Origin: Viridibacillus sp050278625
GTDB lineage: Bacteria > Bacillota > Bacilli > Bacillales_A > Planococcaceae
Reading direction: 5' to 3'
Assembly (NCBI RefSeq): GCF_050278625.1
Contig: NZ_JBNNTI010000004.1
Coordinates: 60,533 to 124,532, forward strand
Length of the DNA: 64,000 nucleotides
The translations under genes and the position numbers were made by a program. Within the stretch, counting starts at the first letter, position 1. Every line of letters begins with the position of its first letter. This document shows, one piece after another, positions 7,841 to 16,810 of this stretch. The notes beneath the pieces are model-generated. The model had not been told where the DNA came from and did not search any database. It worked only from the letters and a program-made list of their open reading frames with translations.

Positions 7841-8510
7841 CATTCGATTTCTTTTGACCTATTCAGGCTTTCATTTGATTCACTCGAGCTCTCATTTAAC
7901 CTATTCAGCGGGTCTTTTAACTCGCTCGATTTCTTTTAACCTATTCAGGCTTTCATTTGACTCACTCGAGCTCTCATTTAACCTACTCAGCGGGTCTTTT
8001 AACTCATTCGATTTCTTTTAACCTATTCAGGCTTTCATTTGATTCACTCGAGCTCTCATTTAACCTACTCAGCGGCTCTTTTAACTCATTCGATTTCTTT
8101 TGACCTACTCAGGCTTTCATTTGATTCACTCGAGCTCTCATTTAACCTATTCAGCGATTCTTTTAATTCATTCGATTTCTTTTGATCTATTCAGGCTTTC
8201 ATTTGACTCACTCGAGCTCTCATTTAACCTATTCAGCGGCTCTTTTAACTCATTCGATTTCTTTTGACCTATTCGGGCTTTCATTTGACTCACTCGAGCT
8301 CTCATTTAACCTATTCAGCGGGTCTTTTAACTCATTCGATTTCTTTTAACCTATTCAGGCTTTCATTTGACTCATTCGAGCTCTCATTTAACCTATTCAG
8401 CGGCTCTTTTAACTCGCTCGATTTCTTTTAACCTATTCAGGCTTTCATTTGACTCACTCGAGCTCTCATTTAACCTACTCAGCGATTCTTTTAACTCACT
8501 CAGGTGTCTT
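7841..8510. repeat. 82-bp minisatellite, eight units
   Basis: The CG of tCGattt recurs at 7846, 7928, 8010, 8092, 8174, 8256, 8338 and 8420, exactly 82 bp apart each time, and a degenerate partial unit follows. Each unit is itself four related blocks of 19-21 bp, opening with variants of tcgatttcttt, tcaggctttca, tcgagctctca and tcagcgggtctt and closing with aacctat or gactcac. 82 is not a multiple of three, so the array does not encode a repeated peptide. Units differ by a few substitutions and no indels. It fills the gap between the aminotransferase promoter region and the radical SAM terminator. Confidence 0.95.
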
Positions 8511-8526
8511 TTGCTAGATTCCAAAC

Positions 8527-8551
8527 AAAAAGCACCTCACAAGGAGATGCT
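8527..8551 (-). terminator. terminator of the radical SAM gene
   Basis: AGCATCTC/GAGGTGCT stem with a 5-nt loop and a U run on the minus strand. Confidence 0.65.
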
Positions 8552-8601
8552 AGAACGACTAACACGATATTAACTTAAAAATTCGTAAGAACTAGTTTCT
8601 T

Positions 8602-9477
8602 CTACATCCCAAATTTCTGTCTAAAGCCGCACTTTCTGCATAATTCCTCAACCGCTTCTCTTCTAGTAAATCCGTCAAAGAGATTATTGGCTCTCTCGCC
8701 CTCTACGATTTCAGAGAATGACGTGTTATTTATATTCCCTAGATTAATGACGCCTTCTCCATCTAGGCAACATGGAACAACAGTACCGTCAACAAGAATC
8801 GCTGCTTGACTACGAAGGGCATGACAAAATCCTTTTCCCTCATCCTCAGGTGCTAGCAAACTCGGCCATTGGAATTCATGATCTTGGTTAAGATAAACAC
8901 GATCAGTAATTTTAACGCCTTTTCCTGGCTGTACTTTTTCTTCAATCTTAAAGTCTAAGTTGTATTCCTTCTCTAAAATGTCTAGTGTTTCACGGTTTCT
9001 TCTCTTTTCCAAATCTGTAACCTGATCTTTTTGTAGATTCCATAATCGGTACGATATGATGATATTTTGCTCCGCAGCATCACGCACAAATTCTAGAATA
9101 TCCCCTAAGTATTTTTCACGATTCTCTGATCCCTCATGTCCATCAAAGCTATGTAATGAGAAGTTGATTTGGCGTAGCGCAGGCTTTCCTAATAATTTTT
9201 CTCGATTCTTTTTGATCAGTGTTCCATTTGTTGTGATGTTCACCTTAAATCCTTTTGCATGAGCGGCATCAAGTAATTGATCGACCTTATTATGTAAAAG
9301 AGGTTCTCCTTTCACATGTAGGTAAATATACTTCGTATGTGGTCTAATCTGATCAAGTATATTATTAAACGCATCTAGCTTAATAATATTCGCCTTACGA
9401 CTTGTTGGCGGACAGAAGCTACACGCAAGGTTGCAGACGCTTGTAATTTCGATATAGACTTTTTTAAAAGTTTTCAA
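8602..9477 (-). CDS. radical SAM/SPASM domain enzyme
   Basis: A 291-residue radical SAM protein. CNLACSFC (Cys15, Cys19, Cys22) is the CxxxCxxC site for the [4Fe-4S] cluster that cleaves S-adenosylmethionine; KGEPLLH is a GGEPL-like SAM-binding element. The C-terminal third holds cysteines at FCHALRSQ, VPCCLDGEG and ELCRKCGF, the pattern of a SPASM or half-SPASM domain carrying an extra Fe-S cluster. Such enzymes often modify peptides or sugars, but no precursor peptide or partner gene is visible next to it. The start is TTG, preceded by GGTGA. The substrate is unknown. Confidence 0.85.
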   Translation of the reverse strand: MKTFKKVYIEITSVCNLACSFCPPTSRKANIIKLDAFNNILDQIRPHTKYIYLHVKGEPLLHNKVDQLLDAAHAKGFKVNITTNGTLIKKNREKLLGKPALRQINFSLHSFDGHEGSENREKYLGDILEFVRDAAEQNIIISYRLWNLQKDQVTDLEKRRNRETLDILEKEYNLDFKIEEKVQPGKGVKITDRVYLNQDHEFQWPSLLAPEDEGKGFCHALRSQAAILVDGTVVPCCLDGEGVINLGNINNTSFSEIVEGERANNLFDGFTRREAVEELCRKCGFRQKFGM

Positions 9478-9737
9478 GGCTCGTTCACCATTCCAGTTCT
9501 ATATATATTCAATGACTATACTTATTGTAATCAAATCTAATGATACTGAACAGTCTTTCGAATTTTCAATACATATGACTGACTTAATACCTGGCATATA
9601 GCCTTTCTTCATTCGTAGAAAGTCATTTTAAAAAAGGCTAGCTCCATCGAAGCATGCATATAGTTTTGGGGATAGCATCGGATAACTAAAGAACAATATG
9701 TAAGTTGGCACGCATCTGTCAAATCCATCTAGTAATG

Positions 9738-9790
9738 AAAAAAGGTGACTTCAAAAAGTCGTTGAATTACGACTTTTTGATTCACCTTTT
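9738..9790 (-). terminator. terminator of the S8 protease gene (probably works both ways)
   Basis: Long stem containing CAAAAAGTCG/CGACTTTTTG and AAAAGGTGA/TCACCTTTT, with U runs on both strands. The remaining part of 9478-9737 shows no gene. Confidence 0.75.
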
Positions 9791-9796
9791 CCTTTT

Positions 9797-12700
9797 TTAC
9801 TTTACTTTCAATGATAATGTATACGGATCAATTGAAGCATGACCTTCGCTATCTCGAACTTTCACATAGTAAGTTCCTTTTGTCATTTTTAAGAATAGAA
9901 TTTCCTTATCACCTTTTCCATATATATCGGATTTTGCTACTCTTTTTCCATTACGATAGACTTCAATAGCTCCATCTAATTCTTGACTAGTATCAAGTGT
10001 CAACGTCACTTGCTCTGTTTTCTTTGGTTCATAAATAAACCAATCCTCATCGCCATTTTCGTATCCTGAATTAAAATAGGCTTGCGAAGTATATAATTTG
10101 TTACTCTTCTTCTGTAGCTTGATTGGCTTAGATGGTTTGTTATTTTTTACTTTGGAGTTTGCATCCTCATCTTTTTTATTCACAGAGTCCAACTTTAGTT
10201 GATATGGCCACAGTGATAATCCTGATGCTGATTGAACAAAACTAGTTACAGTAACAAAATACGATTTTCCTTTTTTCGCAGCAAAGGAGCCTGTTGTCGT
10301 ACCATCTTCCGTATTTTTTAATAGGTATGATTTGTATTCCATTTCCTCTTCATCTATTTTGTGATTTTTATTGATATCCTCGGTAATTTCCATGTATCCA
10401 TAATAAGGGCTCAGTAGCTCTTTAGGATACTTCGCTTTAAGCGAGGAAGTAAGTGGCGTACGAGAGAATTTCCCTCCATATACCGCGTTCTCTTTTGCAG
10501 TAAAATAGTACATATCAATATCATTTGCTGTAGAGAAGTTTGCCGTAACACCAGTATCAGGTAGTTTTTTTGCTTGCTCTGGTCGGTCATTTTCTTCATA
10601 ACTATCAGCAGGGTTCTCAACAATAAGTTTAGATGTCACCTTATATCCATCATACGGAATTTGGAACGTATCATAGTTTGGTTTAATGGCAAGATAATAC
10701 GTTTTATTTGCTTTTAAACTCGCTACAAATTCACCTTTTATCCATTCCTCTGAAAACCAATCTACATTAGATGAAATATTAGATAATATTTGCTGTGTCT
10801 TGCCATTTCCATCTTCTTCCTTCACTACCTCATACATTTCTACAATTGGAACATTTTCTGTTGGCGTAGGTAATTGGAATTGATAAATACCAGCGCTAGA
10901 AGAATCTAATTTATACCAATCGTCATCCATCGTATTTTGAAGGTAGCCCTGAATAGTTCCACCTAATTCGTAAGGGAGAGCTACTGATTCTAATAAGGCG
11001 ATTTGTTCTGAATCATCCTGTGGTTGTGCATTCTGTGTTTTTTCATTTTGCCCTGACTCTTCGTTCAAAGTAATATTCGTAAATAGTTGAGATATCCCTG
11101 ACGATTCTTTCATACTAGTATAGTTATCTTCATCCTCTGGAATCGTCTTTCCTACAAGACTAACACTATATGGAAGAGCTGACTCAGCAGGTTTACTTTC
11201 TTTTATGCCTCCCATTAAACTAAACAACATTTGGAGTATATTACCATTAAATAATGAGCTTTTATTAGTCACTTTTAGATAATATTCTTTGTCAGGCTCC
11301 GTTTGAAACGATAGTGTTTCTCCTTCTCCAAAACCGTTCGCATTACTTGTATATAATGCTGGCATTTCTTCTGCGGGAAGTTCTATTCCTGCTTCCTCAG
11401 ATGGTGCAGGGAATAGCTGTTCCTTATTATAAACAGAGGCGCTTAGATCCACTCCCGGTATTCCCGTAACTTCAAACTTCATAAATTGCGCTTCTTTTGA
11501 TGTGAAGTGGAAGTAGTCATCATCACCATTTTCACCTGTCATATAAAGCTTTTCTTGATTAAATGGCCATTTTTCTATTTTAATTGGTTTTTCTAATGTA
11601 GACTCATCTTTAGGAAGTTGAGCAATCTTGTCTACTTGTAATGTAAAGGTTGACTGCTTCTGACCCGAAACATCGAAACTACCATTCACATCTTTTACAC
11701 CAATTGCCACTGTTCCACTAAACGGTGCTTGGATTAGCTTTCCTTCTGTTTTTCCTTCTGTCACATCATTGACATCCGTTAATTGCTTTTGACCATTCCC
11801 ATAGAAATGAATACTCATTTTATAATCATACTGAGCTGCACTAACCAATGACGTTTGGATGTACTCACCCTTTTCTACAGGAATTTTAACCCACTTCTGT
11901 TCTGAAGGTTTTGTAAATGAATGCTTTACTTGCGCAGGAACCGTAAGCTGCTCCGCGTTCTTTAAAATTTCTTTTTCCCCCCACGTTTCTTTCACTAAAG
12001 AAGGAATCTTTTTAACATCATATTTCATCACAGCAACTGGGTCAATAAGACCATTCCCGTACTTATGATCAAATCCTTTTGCGCCTAAATCTTTCGCTGT
12101 TTTTTCTAAAATATACTCCACTTCAACTGGTTTTAGGTTTGGATGCTTGGATAACAGCAAGGCTACTGTTCCAGCAACTACTGGTGAAGCCATAGATGTC
12201 CCACTTAACTTTGCAAAACTCGATCCTTTTTGTGTGTCATAATATGGAGCATACACACTATCTCCAGGGGCTACCACGTCAGTAGAGGCACCATATGATG
12301 AGAATTCACTTAACTTTTTATCGCTATTTACAGAACCTACACTAATTACACCTTCATACTTGGCTGGATAAACTGGCATATCGGACCCTTGATTTCCTGC
12401 TGCTGCAACGACAACAACACCACTGCTAATCGCCTTTTCTACAGCTGCTTCTAGAACACTAGAGGGAACACCCCCACCTAAGCTCATGTTAATAACATTC
12501 GCTCCTTGATCCACCGCTTTTAAAATTGCATTTGCAATCGTATAATCTAATGTAAATTGATCTCCGTCAAAGACATCATAAGATAGAATCTTTGCATTTG
12601 GATTTAAGCCGTAACCACCGATACCGTTATCTTTTTTTGCAGCGATAATCCCAGCAACATGCGTTCCATGTATGTCAGCGGTCGTTGGATTCATTGGATT

Positions 12701-13249
12701 TATAGTGTTTGTACTTGAAAGAATGGATCCTTTTAATTCAGGATGATTACGATCAATCCCCGTATCGATAACCGCTACCTTTACCTGATTCTTCCCAGCT
12801 AGCTTTTGGGCATTCGACGTTTTTAATAAGTTATGCATATACTGCTCACTTATTTTCGGATCTATTGTACCCGTAGACTTATACTTTGGACTGAGACCTA
12901 CAGAAACAACTTTGCTGTTTTTTTGATAATTTTGAATTGTTTGCTGTAGCTTTTTCTTATTATTGACTTTTATTGCCACATATTTAAGTCCGCTGATTTG
13001 ATTTACAACCGTTCCACCAGCTTTGCGATGATCGCTTGTACTTAACGGACTCGAGTATTTAACAATAATTGTGTCCTCACTATAATTAGCCGTCTTTTCA
13101 ATCTTAGGTGTTTGGTAATTTTTACTAAGTGAGTGTAATTTAGCAGTGATAGATTTAGTATTTGCTTCTACTTTTAAACTACTAACTAGTGAAAAAGATA
13201 ATGCACAACTTACTCCAACTGCTACTACTTTTTTTGTAATTATATTCAC
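9797..13249 (-). CDS. large secreted subtilisin-like serine protease (S8) with PPC-type domains
   Basis: An extracellular protease of 1150 residues if it starts at the GTG at 13249, which follows AGGGGGA; an ATG at 13270 with a weaker AAGGA site would add 7 residues. A signal peptide ends near VEA at about residue 29. A propeptide (about 55-120) precedes the catalytic domain, whose triad is Asp in VAVIDTGID (about 162), His in DIHGTHVAG (about 194) and Ser in SGTSMASP (about 352); AAGNQGSD supplies the oxyanion Asn. The remaining 700 residues hold several beta-rich repeats of the bacterial pre-peptidase C-terminal type (GENGDDDYF, NDIDMYYF, ENGDEDWF). DINKNHKIDEEE looks like an EF-hand calcium loop. 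No cell-wall anchor is seen, so it is probably released. Confidence 0.93.
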   Translation of the reverse strand: MNIITKKVVAVGVSCALSFSLVSSLKVEANTKSITAKLHSLSKNYQTPKIEKTANYSEDTIIVKYSSPLSTSDHRKAGGTVVNQISGLKYVAIKVNNKKKLQQTIQNYQKNSKVVSVGLSPKYKSTGTIDPKISEQYMHNLLKTSNAQKLAGKNQVKVAVIDTGIDRNHPELKGSILSSTNTINPMNPTTADIHGTHVAGIIAAKKDNGIGGYGLNPNAKILSYDVFDGDQFTLDYTIANAILKAVDQGANVINMSLGGGVPSSVLEAAVEKAISSGVVVVAAAGNQGSDMPVYPAKYEGVISVGSVNSDKKLSEFSSYGASTDVVAPGDSVYAPYYDTQKGSSFAKLSGTSMASPVVAGTVALLLSKHPNLKPVEVEYILEKTAKDLGAKGFDHKYGNGLIDPVAVMKYDVKKIPSLVKETWGEKEILKNAEQLTVPAQVKHSFTKPSEQKWVKIPVEKGEYIQTSLVSAAQYDYKMSIHFYGNGQKQLTDVNDVTEGKTEGKLIQAPFSGTVAIGVKDVNGSFDVSGQKQSTFTLQVDKIAQLPKDESTLEKPIKIEKWPFNQEKLYMTGENGDDDYFHFTSKEAQFMKFEVTGIPGVDLSASVYNKEQLFPAPSEEAGIELPAEEMPALYTSNANGFGEGETLSFQTEPDKEYYLKVTNKSSLFNGNILQMLFSLMGGIKESKPAESALPYSVSLVGKTIPEDEDNYTSMKESSGISQLFTNITLNEESGQNEKTQNAQPQDDSEQIALLESVALPYELGGTIQGYLQNTMDDDWYKLDSSSAGIYQFQLPTPTENVPIVEMYEVVKEEDGNGKTQQILSNISSNVDWFSEEWIKGEFVASLKANKTYYLAIKPNYDTFQIPYDGYKVTSKLIVENPADSYEENDRPEQAKKLPDTGVTANFSTANDIDMYYFTAKENAVYGGKFSRTPLTSSLKAKYPKELLSPYYGYMEITEDINKNHKIDEEEMEYKSYLLKNTEDGTTTGSFAAKKGKSYFVTVTSFVQSASGLSLWPYQLKLDSVNKKDEDANSKVKNNKPSKPIKLQKKSNKLYTSQAYFNSGYENGDEDWFIYEPKKTEQVTLTLDTSQELDGAIEVYRNGKRVAKSDIYGKGDKEILFLKMTKGTYYVKVRDSEGHASIDPYTLSLKVK

Positions 13250-13539
13250 AATATTCCCCCTAAATAACATTTCATCCTTCTTATCTTATTGTATTCCAAA
13301 TTTACCATATTTTATACATAATATTAAATTATATTTTTTTTAATAGTAACCGTGTCTCCTTAATTTTCCGATAATTTATCTTTAAAGACCTGATTTCCAC
13401 TAGAAGTTGAATAAAATTCTATCTAATTTTTTCGACAGCAAGATTCACAAAATTGTCACATTTAGCAAGAGTAAGACTTTGATAATGGATTTTTTCCCTC
13501 TATGTCAGCTACAGACTCTTTTATAGTTTTCTATTAACA

Positions 13540-13575
13540 TTTTAAGTATTTCCGAATCTGTGAAAATACTTAAAA
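13540..13575. repeat. inverted repeat in the gap before the protease gene
   Basis: TTTTAAGTATTT and AAATACTTAAAA are perfect 12-bp arms separated by 12 nt. There is no U run, so it may be an operator or chance in AT-rich DNA. Nothing else is evident in 13250-13633. Confidence 0.4.
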
Positions 13576-13633
13576 TTGTATATTCATTAATTGGTCAAAG
13601 TCACTTTCATTTTCTTTCATAGATTTATATTTA

Positions 13634-13738
13634 CTAAAATGAATCGATAGAAATTGCTTTTATGTCTTTCACTTCATACGCATTCTGACATTTTTTAAAT
13701 AATCCTACATGCAAAAAAGGACCATTGAATATTTTCAT
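13634..13738 (-). CDS. possible 34-residue hypothetical protein
   Basis: Starts MKIFNGPFLHVGLFKKC and ends AISIDSF. AAAGGATGG lies about 9 nt before the ATG. It is not recognised and is short, so it may be a remnant or chance. Confidence 0.3.
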   Translation of the reverse strand: MKIFNGPFLHVGLFKKCQNAYEVKDIKAISIDSF

Positions 13739-13864
13739 ATCTATGATCCATCCTTTATATTAAGCTTGCAAAGACCAAGTATTTGTCTTGTAGTTATGTA
13801 ATGAAAGCTCTTCATAGGCACCCCTTTTGACCTTCCAAATGCTCTTTATAAACACATATAACGT

Positions 13865-14014
13865 GGACAGGAAACACAATGGTATCCATATGAACCGCAT
13901 ATCGGATATAACGTTTATCCAGATGCTCGCGTAACACTTTAGGATGCCCTCCATTCACATGAAGATCGAATCATTATTGTAGATGCATGGCCCAAAAATA
14001 AATTCTTAAATTAA
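13865..14014 (+). pseudogene. C-terminal gene remnant with internal stop
   Basis: Reads GQETQWYPYEPHIGYNVYP followed by DARVTL, one in-frame TAG, then DALHSHEDRIIIVDAWPKNK and a stop. The composition is protein-like and stays in one frame across the stop, but there is no start codon with a ribosome binding site and a stop sits immediately upstream. I read it as a decayed end of a gene I do not recognise. Confidence 0.4.
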
Positions 14015-14027
14015 AAGAAGTGAACCT

Positions 14028-14765
14028 CTACTTATAAAGGAAAACCTGCAAGTTATTATTTTTGTCAATTGTCGCTAATAATACTCCTTTAATGTCTATG
14101 TTATACGTTGAAGTGACTTCGTTTTTTAGCCAATCCTCACTAATATCCTTTTTGTTTAACTCATAATAATCAATTTTACCCTCTTTAATAAGTACAGTAG
14201 GCAGAGAAAATGGTTCAGGTGCTATCTTCATATCTGCCCTGATTAGTGTTTGATATTGAGGATATAAAAAGCTTGAAATCGATCCATCCGGCTCCCATAA
14301 AGCAAGGGCAACTTTTTGAACATCTTCTATTTTTTCTTTCCTTAGTTCAGATAAAAGTAAATCGACGGAAATCTTGGCCTTCGATAAATTCTTCGAAATG
14401 ATTTGTCCATTCTTTATAAGTGGAATTGGGGAGGAATCTATAATATGCCGAAATGGGACCCATTTGAGGCTCAAGTATACGCATACTGAATATAGAATAA
14501 CTAAAGATGACATGGTGATCATGGAACCCTTCATCCCTAATCCTTCATCAGACAAGGGATGGGCAATGATATTACCTATAGTAATTGCCATAGCAAAATC
14601 GAGTAATCTTAACTGAGAAATAGAACGTTGCCCCATAACTTTTGCTGCAATGAGTAAAAAAAGAAAAGCAACAATTGCTCGAAGAATCCATTGAATTGCT
14701 GTAAGCGTTTCTTGTGCATGAAAAAAGTCCACAATAATACATCCTTTCAATCTTTTCGCTTTCAT
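14028..14765 (-). CDS. DUF421 membrane protein (YetF/YdfR family)
   Basis: 245 residues. Three hydrophobic helices occupy about residues 22-112; the region between and after them carries family blocks KVMGQRSISQLRLLDFAMAI and GNIIAHPL. The C-terminal half (about 110-245) is a soluble alpha/beta domain with SPIPLIKNGQI, typical of DUF421 proteins. Members are membrane proteins of Bacillales, several linked to sporulation; the molecular role is not established. The ATG at 14765 has an AGGAAA site, but GTG at 14732, behind AAAGGA, would give an N-terminus starting at the helix and is a good alternative. Confidence 0.85.
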   Translation of the reverse strand: MKAKRLKGCIIVDFFHAQETLTAIQWILRAIVAFLFLLIAAKVMGQRSISQLRLLDFAMAITIGNIIAHPLSDEGLGMKGSMITMSSLVILYSVCVYLSLKWVPFRHIIDSSPIPLIKNGQIISKNLSKAKISVDLLLSELRKEKIEDVQKVALALWEPDGSISSFLYPQYQTLIRADMKIAPEPFSLPTVLIKEGKIDYYELNKKDISEDWLKNEVTSTYNIDIKGVLLATIDKNNNLQVFLYK

Positions 14766-14830
14766 ATTATTGTTTCCTGTAACTCCATTATTATGAGGAA
14801 AGCTTGCTACAATGACTTGCTATATAAAAA

Positions 14831-14878
14831 TAAAAGATCAACCTCCTATTACTTTACGTAATGGAGATTGATCCTTTA
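14831..14878 (-). terminator. terminator after the YunC-like gene
   Basis: Arms GGATCAATCTCC and GGAGGTTGATC pair imperfectly around a 16-nt centre, followed on the minus strand by TTTTATTTTT. Confidence 0.6.
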
Positions 14879-14951
14879 GCTCAATTATTATAATGTTTTC
14901 TAACTTAACTAAACATCATTACTACTATTCATTTCTTAGTGTTAAAAGCAT

Positions 14952-15254
14952 TTAAGTCATTTTTAACAAGGCATCTGCCCCAATCATTCCTTTAACAATG
15001 CCAAATTGTTCTGCTTCAAGTGTAACGGACTCAAGTGGTGCGTTTAACAATTGTTCTATTGTCTTCACACCAACCGCTCGACCAGCAATTATTTTACGAT
15101 CGGCTAATTTAGTATTCAAAAGTCCAACATCTAACGCACCACACATAATATAACCTACGTCGTTCGAAATCGTTAACAACGTGGTTTTAGGTAAACTTAC
15201 AGTAACAGCCTTGAACATAGAACCTTCAATATTAATTGTTTCAGTTGAAACCAT
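14952..15254 (-). CDS. DUF1805 protein, YunC-like
   Basis: 100 residues, matching the length and features of the YunC family: an alternating beta/alpha fold with LLTISNDVGYIMCGALDVG and a conserved RAVGVKTIEQLL helix-start. Family members are small soluble proteins; some annotators tie them to purine/allantoin gene sets in Bacillus but no catalytic role is established. GGAAGGGG precedes the ATG. It lies 93 bp downstream of the spoVR stop on the same strand and may be read through from it. Confidence 0.8.
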   Translation of the reverse strand: MVSTETINIEGSMFKAVTVSLPKTTLLTISNDVGYIMCGALDVGLLNTKLADRKIIAGRAVGVKTIEQLLNAPLESVTLEAEQFGIVKGMIGADALLKMT

Positions 15255-15347
15255 CTAATTCGCCCCTTCCTCTATATACATATGAAACTGGGCAAAAAGG
15301 TGTTCGAGATATTTCAATTCAAGGGCTCATTAATTTCATATTCAATT

Positions 15348-16748
15348 TTACAAAAATCTCCTGGAATTCCTTTTCCCGTCAAATGAATAGAGAACTGTCT
15401 TTTCTTCACTATACGTTTCTACATGAGCAGGACGCCCCCACAGCTGATAAATATACTGTAGTACATTTTCTAAATAGCGAGTATCTAGTTCCATTCCTTC
15501 ATACCCATGAACTAGATATAATTCACCATTTCGTAAGTAATCTCCATCCTTCACAACAATATATGGGAATCCACCGTTCACACGCATGGATACGAGTTGA
15601 TCGCGTACATGCTCATAATCTTTATCTGTAATTTTATATTCATTGCCCTTTTTTTCAAATAAATAAAGATCTTCTTTCTTTGCTAAGTCCTTGGTTAAAT
15701 AGTTTCGGATAAAGGATATGTCCGATTCGACTTCTCGTACTTCAAACATTTTCTCTCGACCAGAGTGTTTTTTGATCCCTAATTTCTGCATCTCTTCAGT
15801 TGGATTATCATATCTCTTCTCAATATCTTCAAAAATTTTCAAACCAAGATAATATGGATTAATCGTCGTTTTAGACGGTTGGACAACTCCTGCATTTAAC
15901 TTCGCATATTCAATCGATTCATCCGTTGTTAAATTTAGCTCTCTCATAATACGTTGATGCCAGTAAGAAGCCCAGCCTTCGTTCATTATTTTCGTTTCTA
16001 ATTGTGGCCAAAAATAGAGCATTTCCTCGCGCATCATCGTTAATATATCTCGTTGCCATTCTTCTAGTTCACGACTATATTGCTCGATGAATAGCAATAA
16101 ATCTTTTTCTGGATATGGCGGAAACTGTTTCTTTTTTTGTCGTATTGTCTTCTGTTCATTTACTATTACATCAATTCTCCAAAGATCATCATAAGGCGTT
16201 TTACGGGCAACATCCTCATCTTCATCTATATCGTTTTCATACGTTAACAGCTTAGGTCGCTGTATAGATGGATCAATATGTTCTTGAATAGCTAAAACAG
16301 CATCTAAAAACTGTTCTACTTCATCTTTTCCGTAGAGCATTTCATAGTTGGCAATGCGTTCAGCCGTAGCTGTCATACTTTCGACCATATCTCGTCTTGT
16401 ATTTGAGAAGCGAACGTTATTCTTAAAAAAGTCACAATGAGCCAATACATGCGCGATAATCAGCTTATTTTGAGTTAACTTATTTGTATCGAGCAAGAAT
16501 GCATAACAAGGATTAGAGTTAATAACAAGCTCGTAAATCTGGCTTAAACCTAAATCGTATTGTAGCTTCATTTTGTGAAACTGTTTACCGAAACTCCAAT
16601 GTGAAAAACGAGTAGGCATACCGTATGCTCCAAATGTATAAATAATATCCGCAGGACATATTTCATAACGCATTGGGTAAAAGTCTAGGCCAAACCCGGT
16701 CGCAATTTCCGTAATTTCATCAATCGCTTGGTGAAGCTCTTTTTCCAT
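15348..16748 (-). CDS. spoVR: SpoVR family stage V sporulation protein
   Basis: 466 residues, close to the 468 usual for SpoVR. It begins with the family start ELHQAIDEITEIATGFGLDF and carries the conserved EICPADIIYTFGAYGMPTRF and HWSFGKQFHKMKL blocks in the first 60 residues, a helical middle, and DGDYLRNGELYLVHGYEG near the end. SpoVR is needed for spore cortex formation in B. subtilis; its biochemical action is unknown. It is the third gene of prkA-yhbH-spoVR, a set that co-occurs widely (also as yeaGH-ycgB in enterics), pointing to a common kinase-controlled process. GGGGGGAT precedes the ATG. Confidence 0.93.
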   Translation of the reverse strand: MEKELHQAIDEITEIATGFGLDFYPMRYEICPADIIYTFGAYGMPTRFSHWSFGKQFHKMKLQYDLGLSQIYELVINSNPCYAFLLDTNKLTQNKLIIAHVLAHCDFFKNNVRFSNTRRDMVESMTATAERIANYEMLYGKDEVEQFLDAVLAIQEHIDPSIQRPKLLTYENDIDEDEDVARKTPYDDLWRIDVIVNEQKTIRQKKKQFPPYPEKDLLLFIEQYSRELEEWQRDILTMMREEMLYFWPQLETKIMNEGWASYWHQRIMRELNLTTDESIEYAKLNAGVVQPSKTTINPYYLGLKIFEDIEKRYDNPTEEMQKLGIKKHSGREKMFEVREVESDISFIRNYLTKDLAKKEDLYLFEKKGNEYKITDKDYEHVRDQLVSMRVNGGFPYIVVKDGDYLRNGELYLVHGYEGMELDTRYLENVLQYIYQLWGRPAHVETYSEEKTVLYSFDGKRNSRRFL

Positions 16749-16810
16749 TTATCTAAATCCCCCCGTGTGTGTTATTAGGGAATGAGTGCTTAGCACCATC
16801 CGTCTCTAAC

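Noticed and set aside
7841..8510. CRISPR array
   Set aside because: The 82-bp units follow each other directly; there are no unique spacers, no short repeat of 24-40 bp separated by unique DNA, and no cas genes.
8367..8573. 68-codon plus-strand frame
   Set aside because: It runs through the minisatellite, where the unit length shifts the frame each time, and it lacks a ribosome binding site.
8602..9477. RiPP biosynthesis locus around the radical SAM/SPASM gene
   Set aside because: No precursor-like small gene, transporter or peptidase is adjacent; the neighbours are a minisatellite and an unrelated protease gene.
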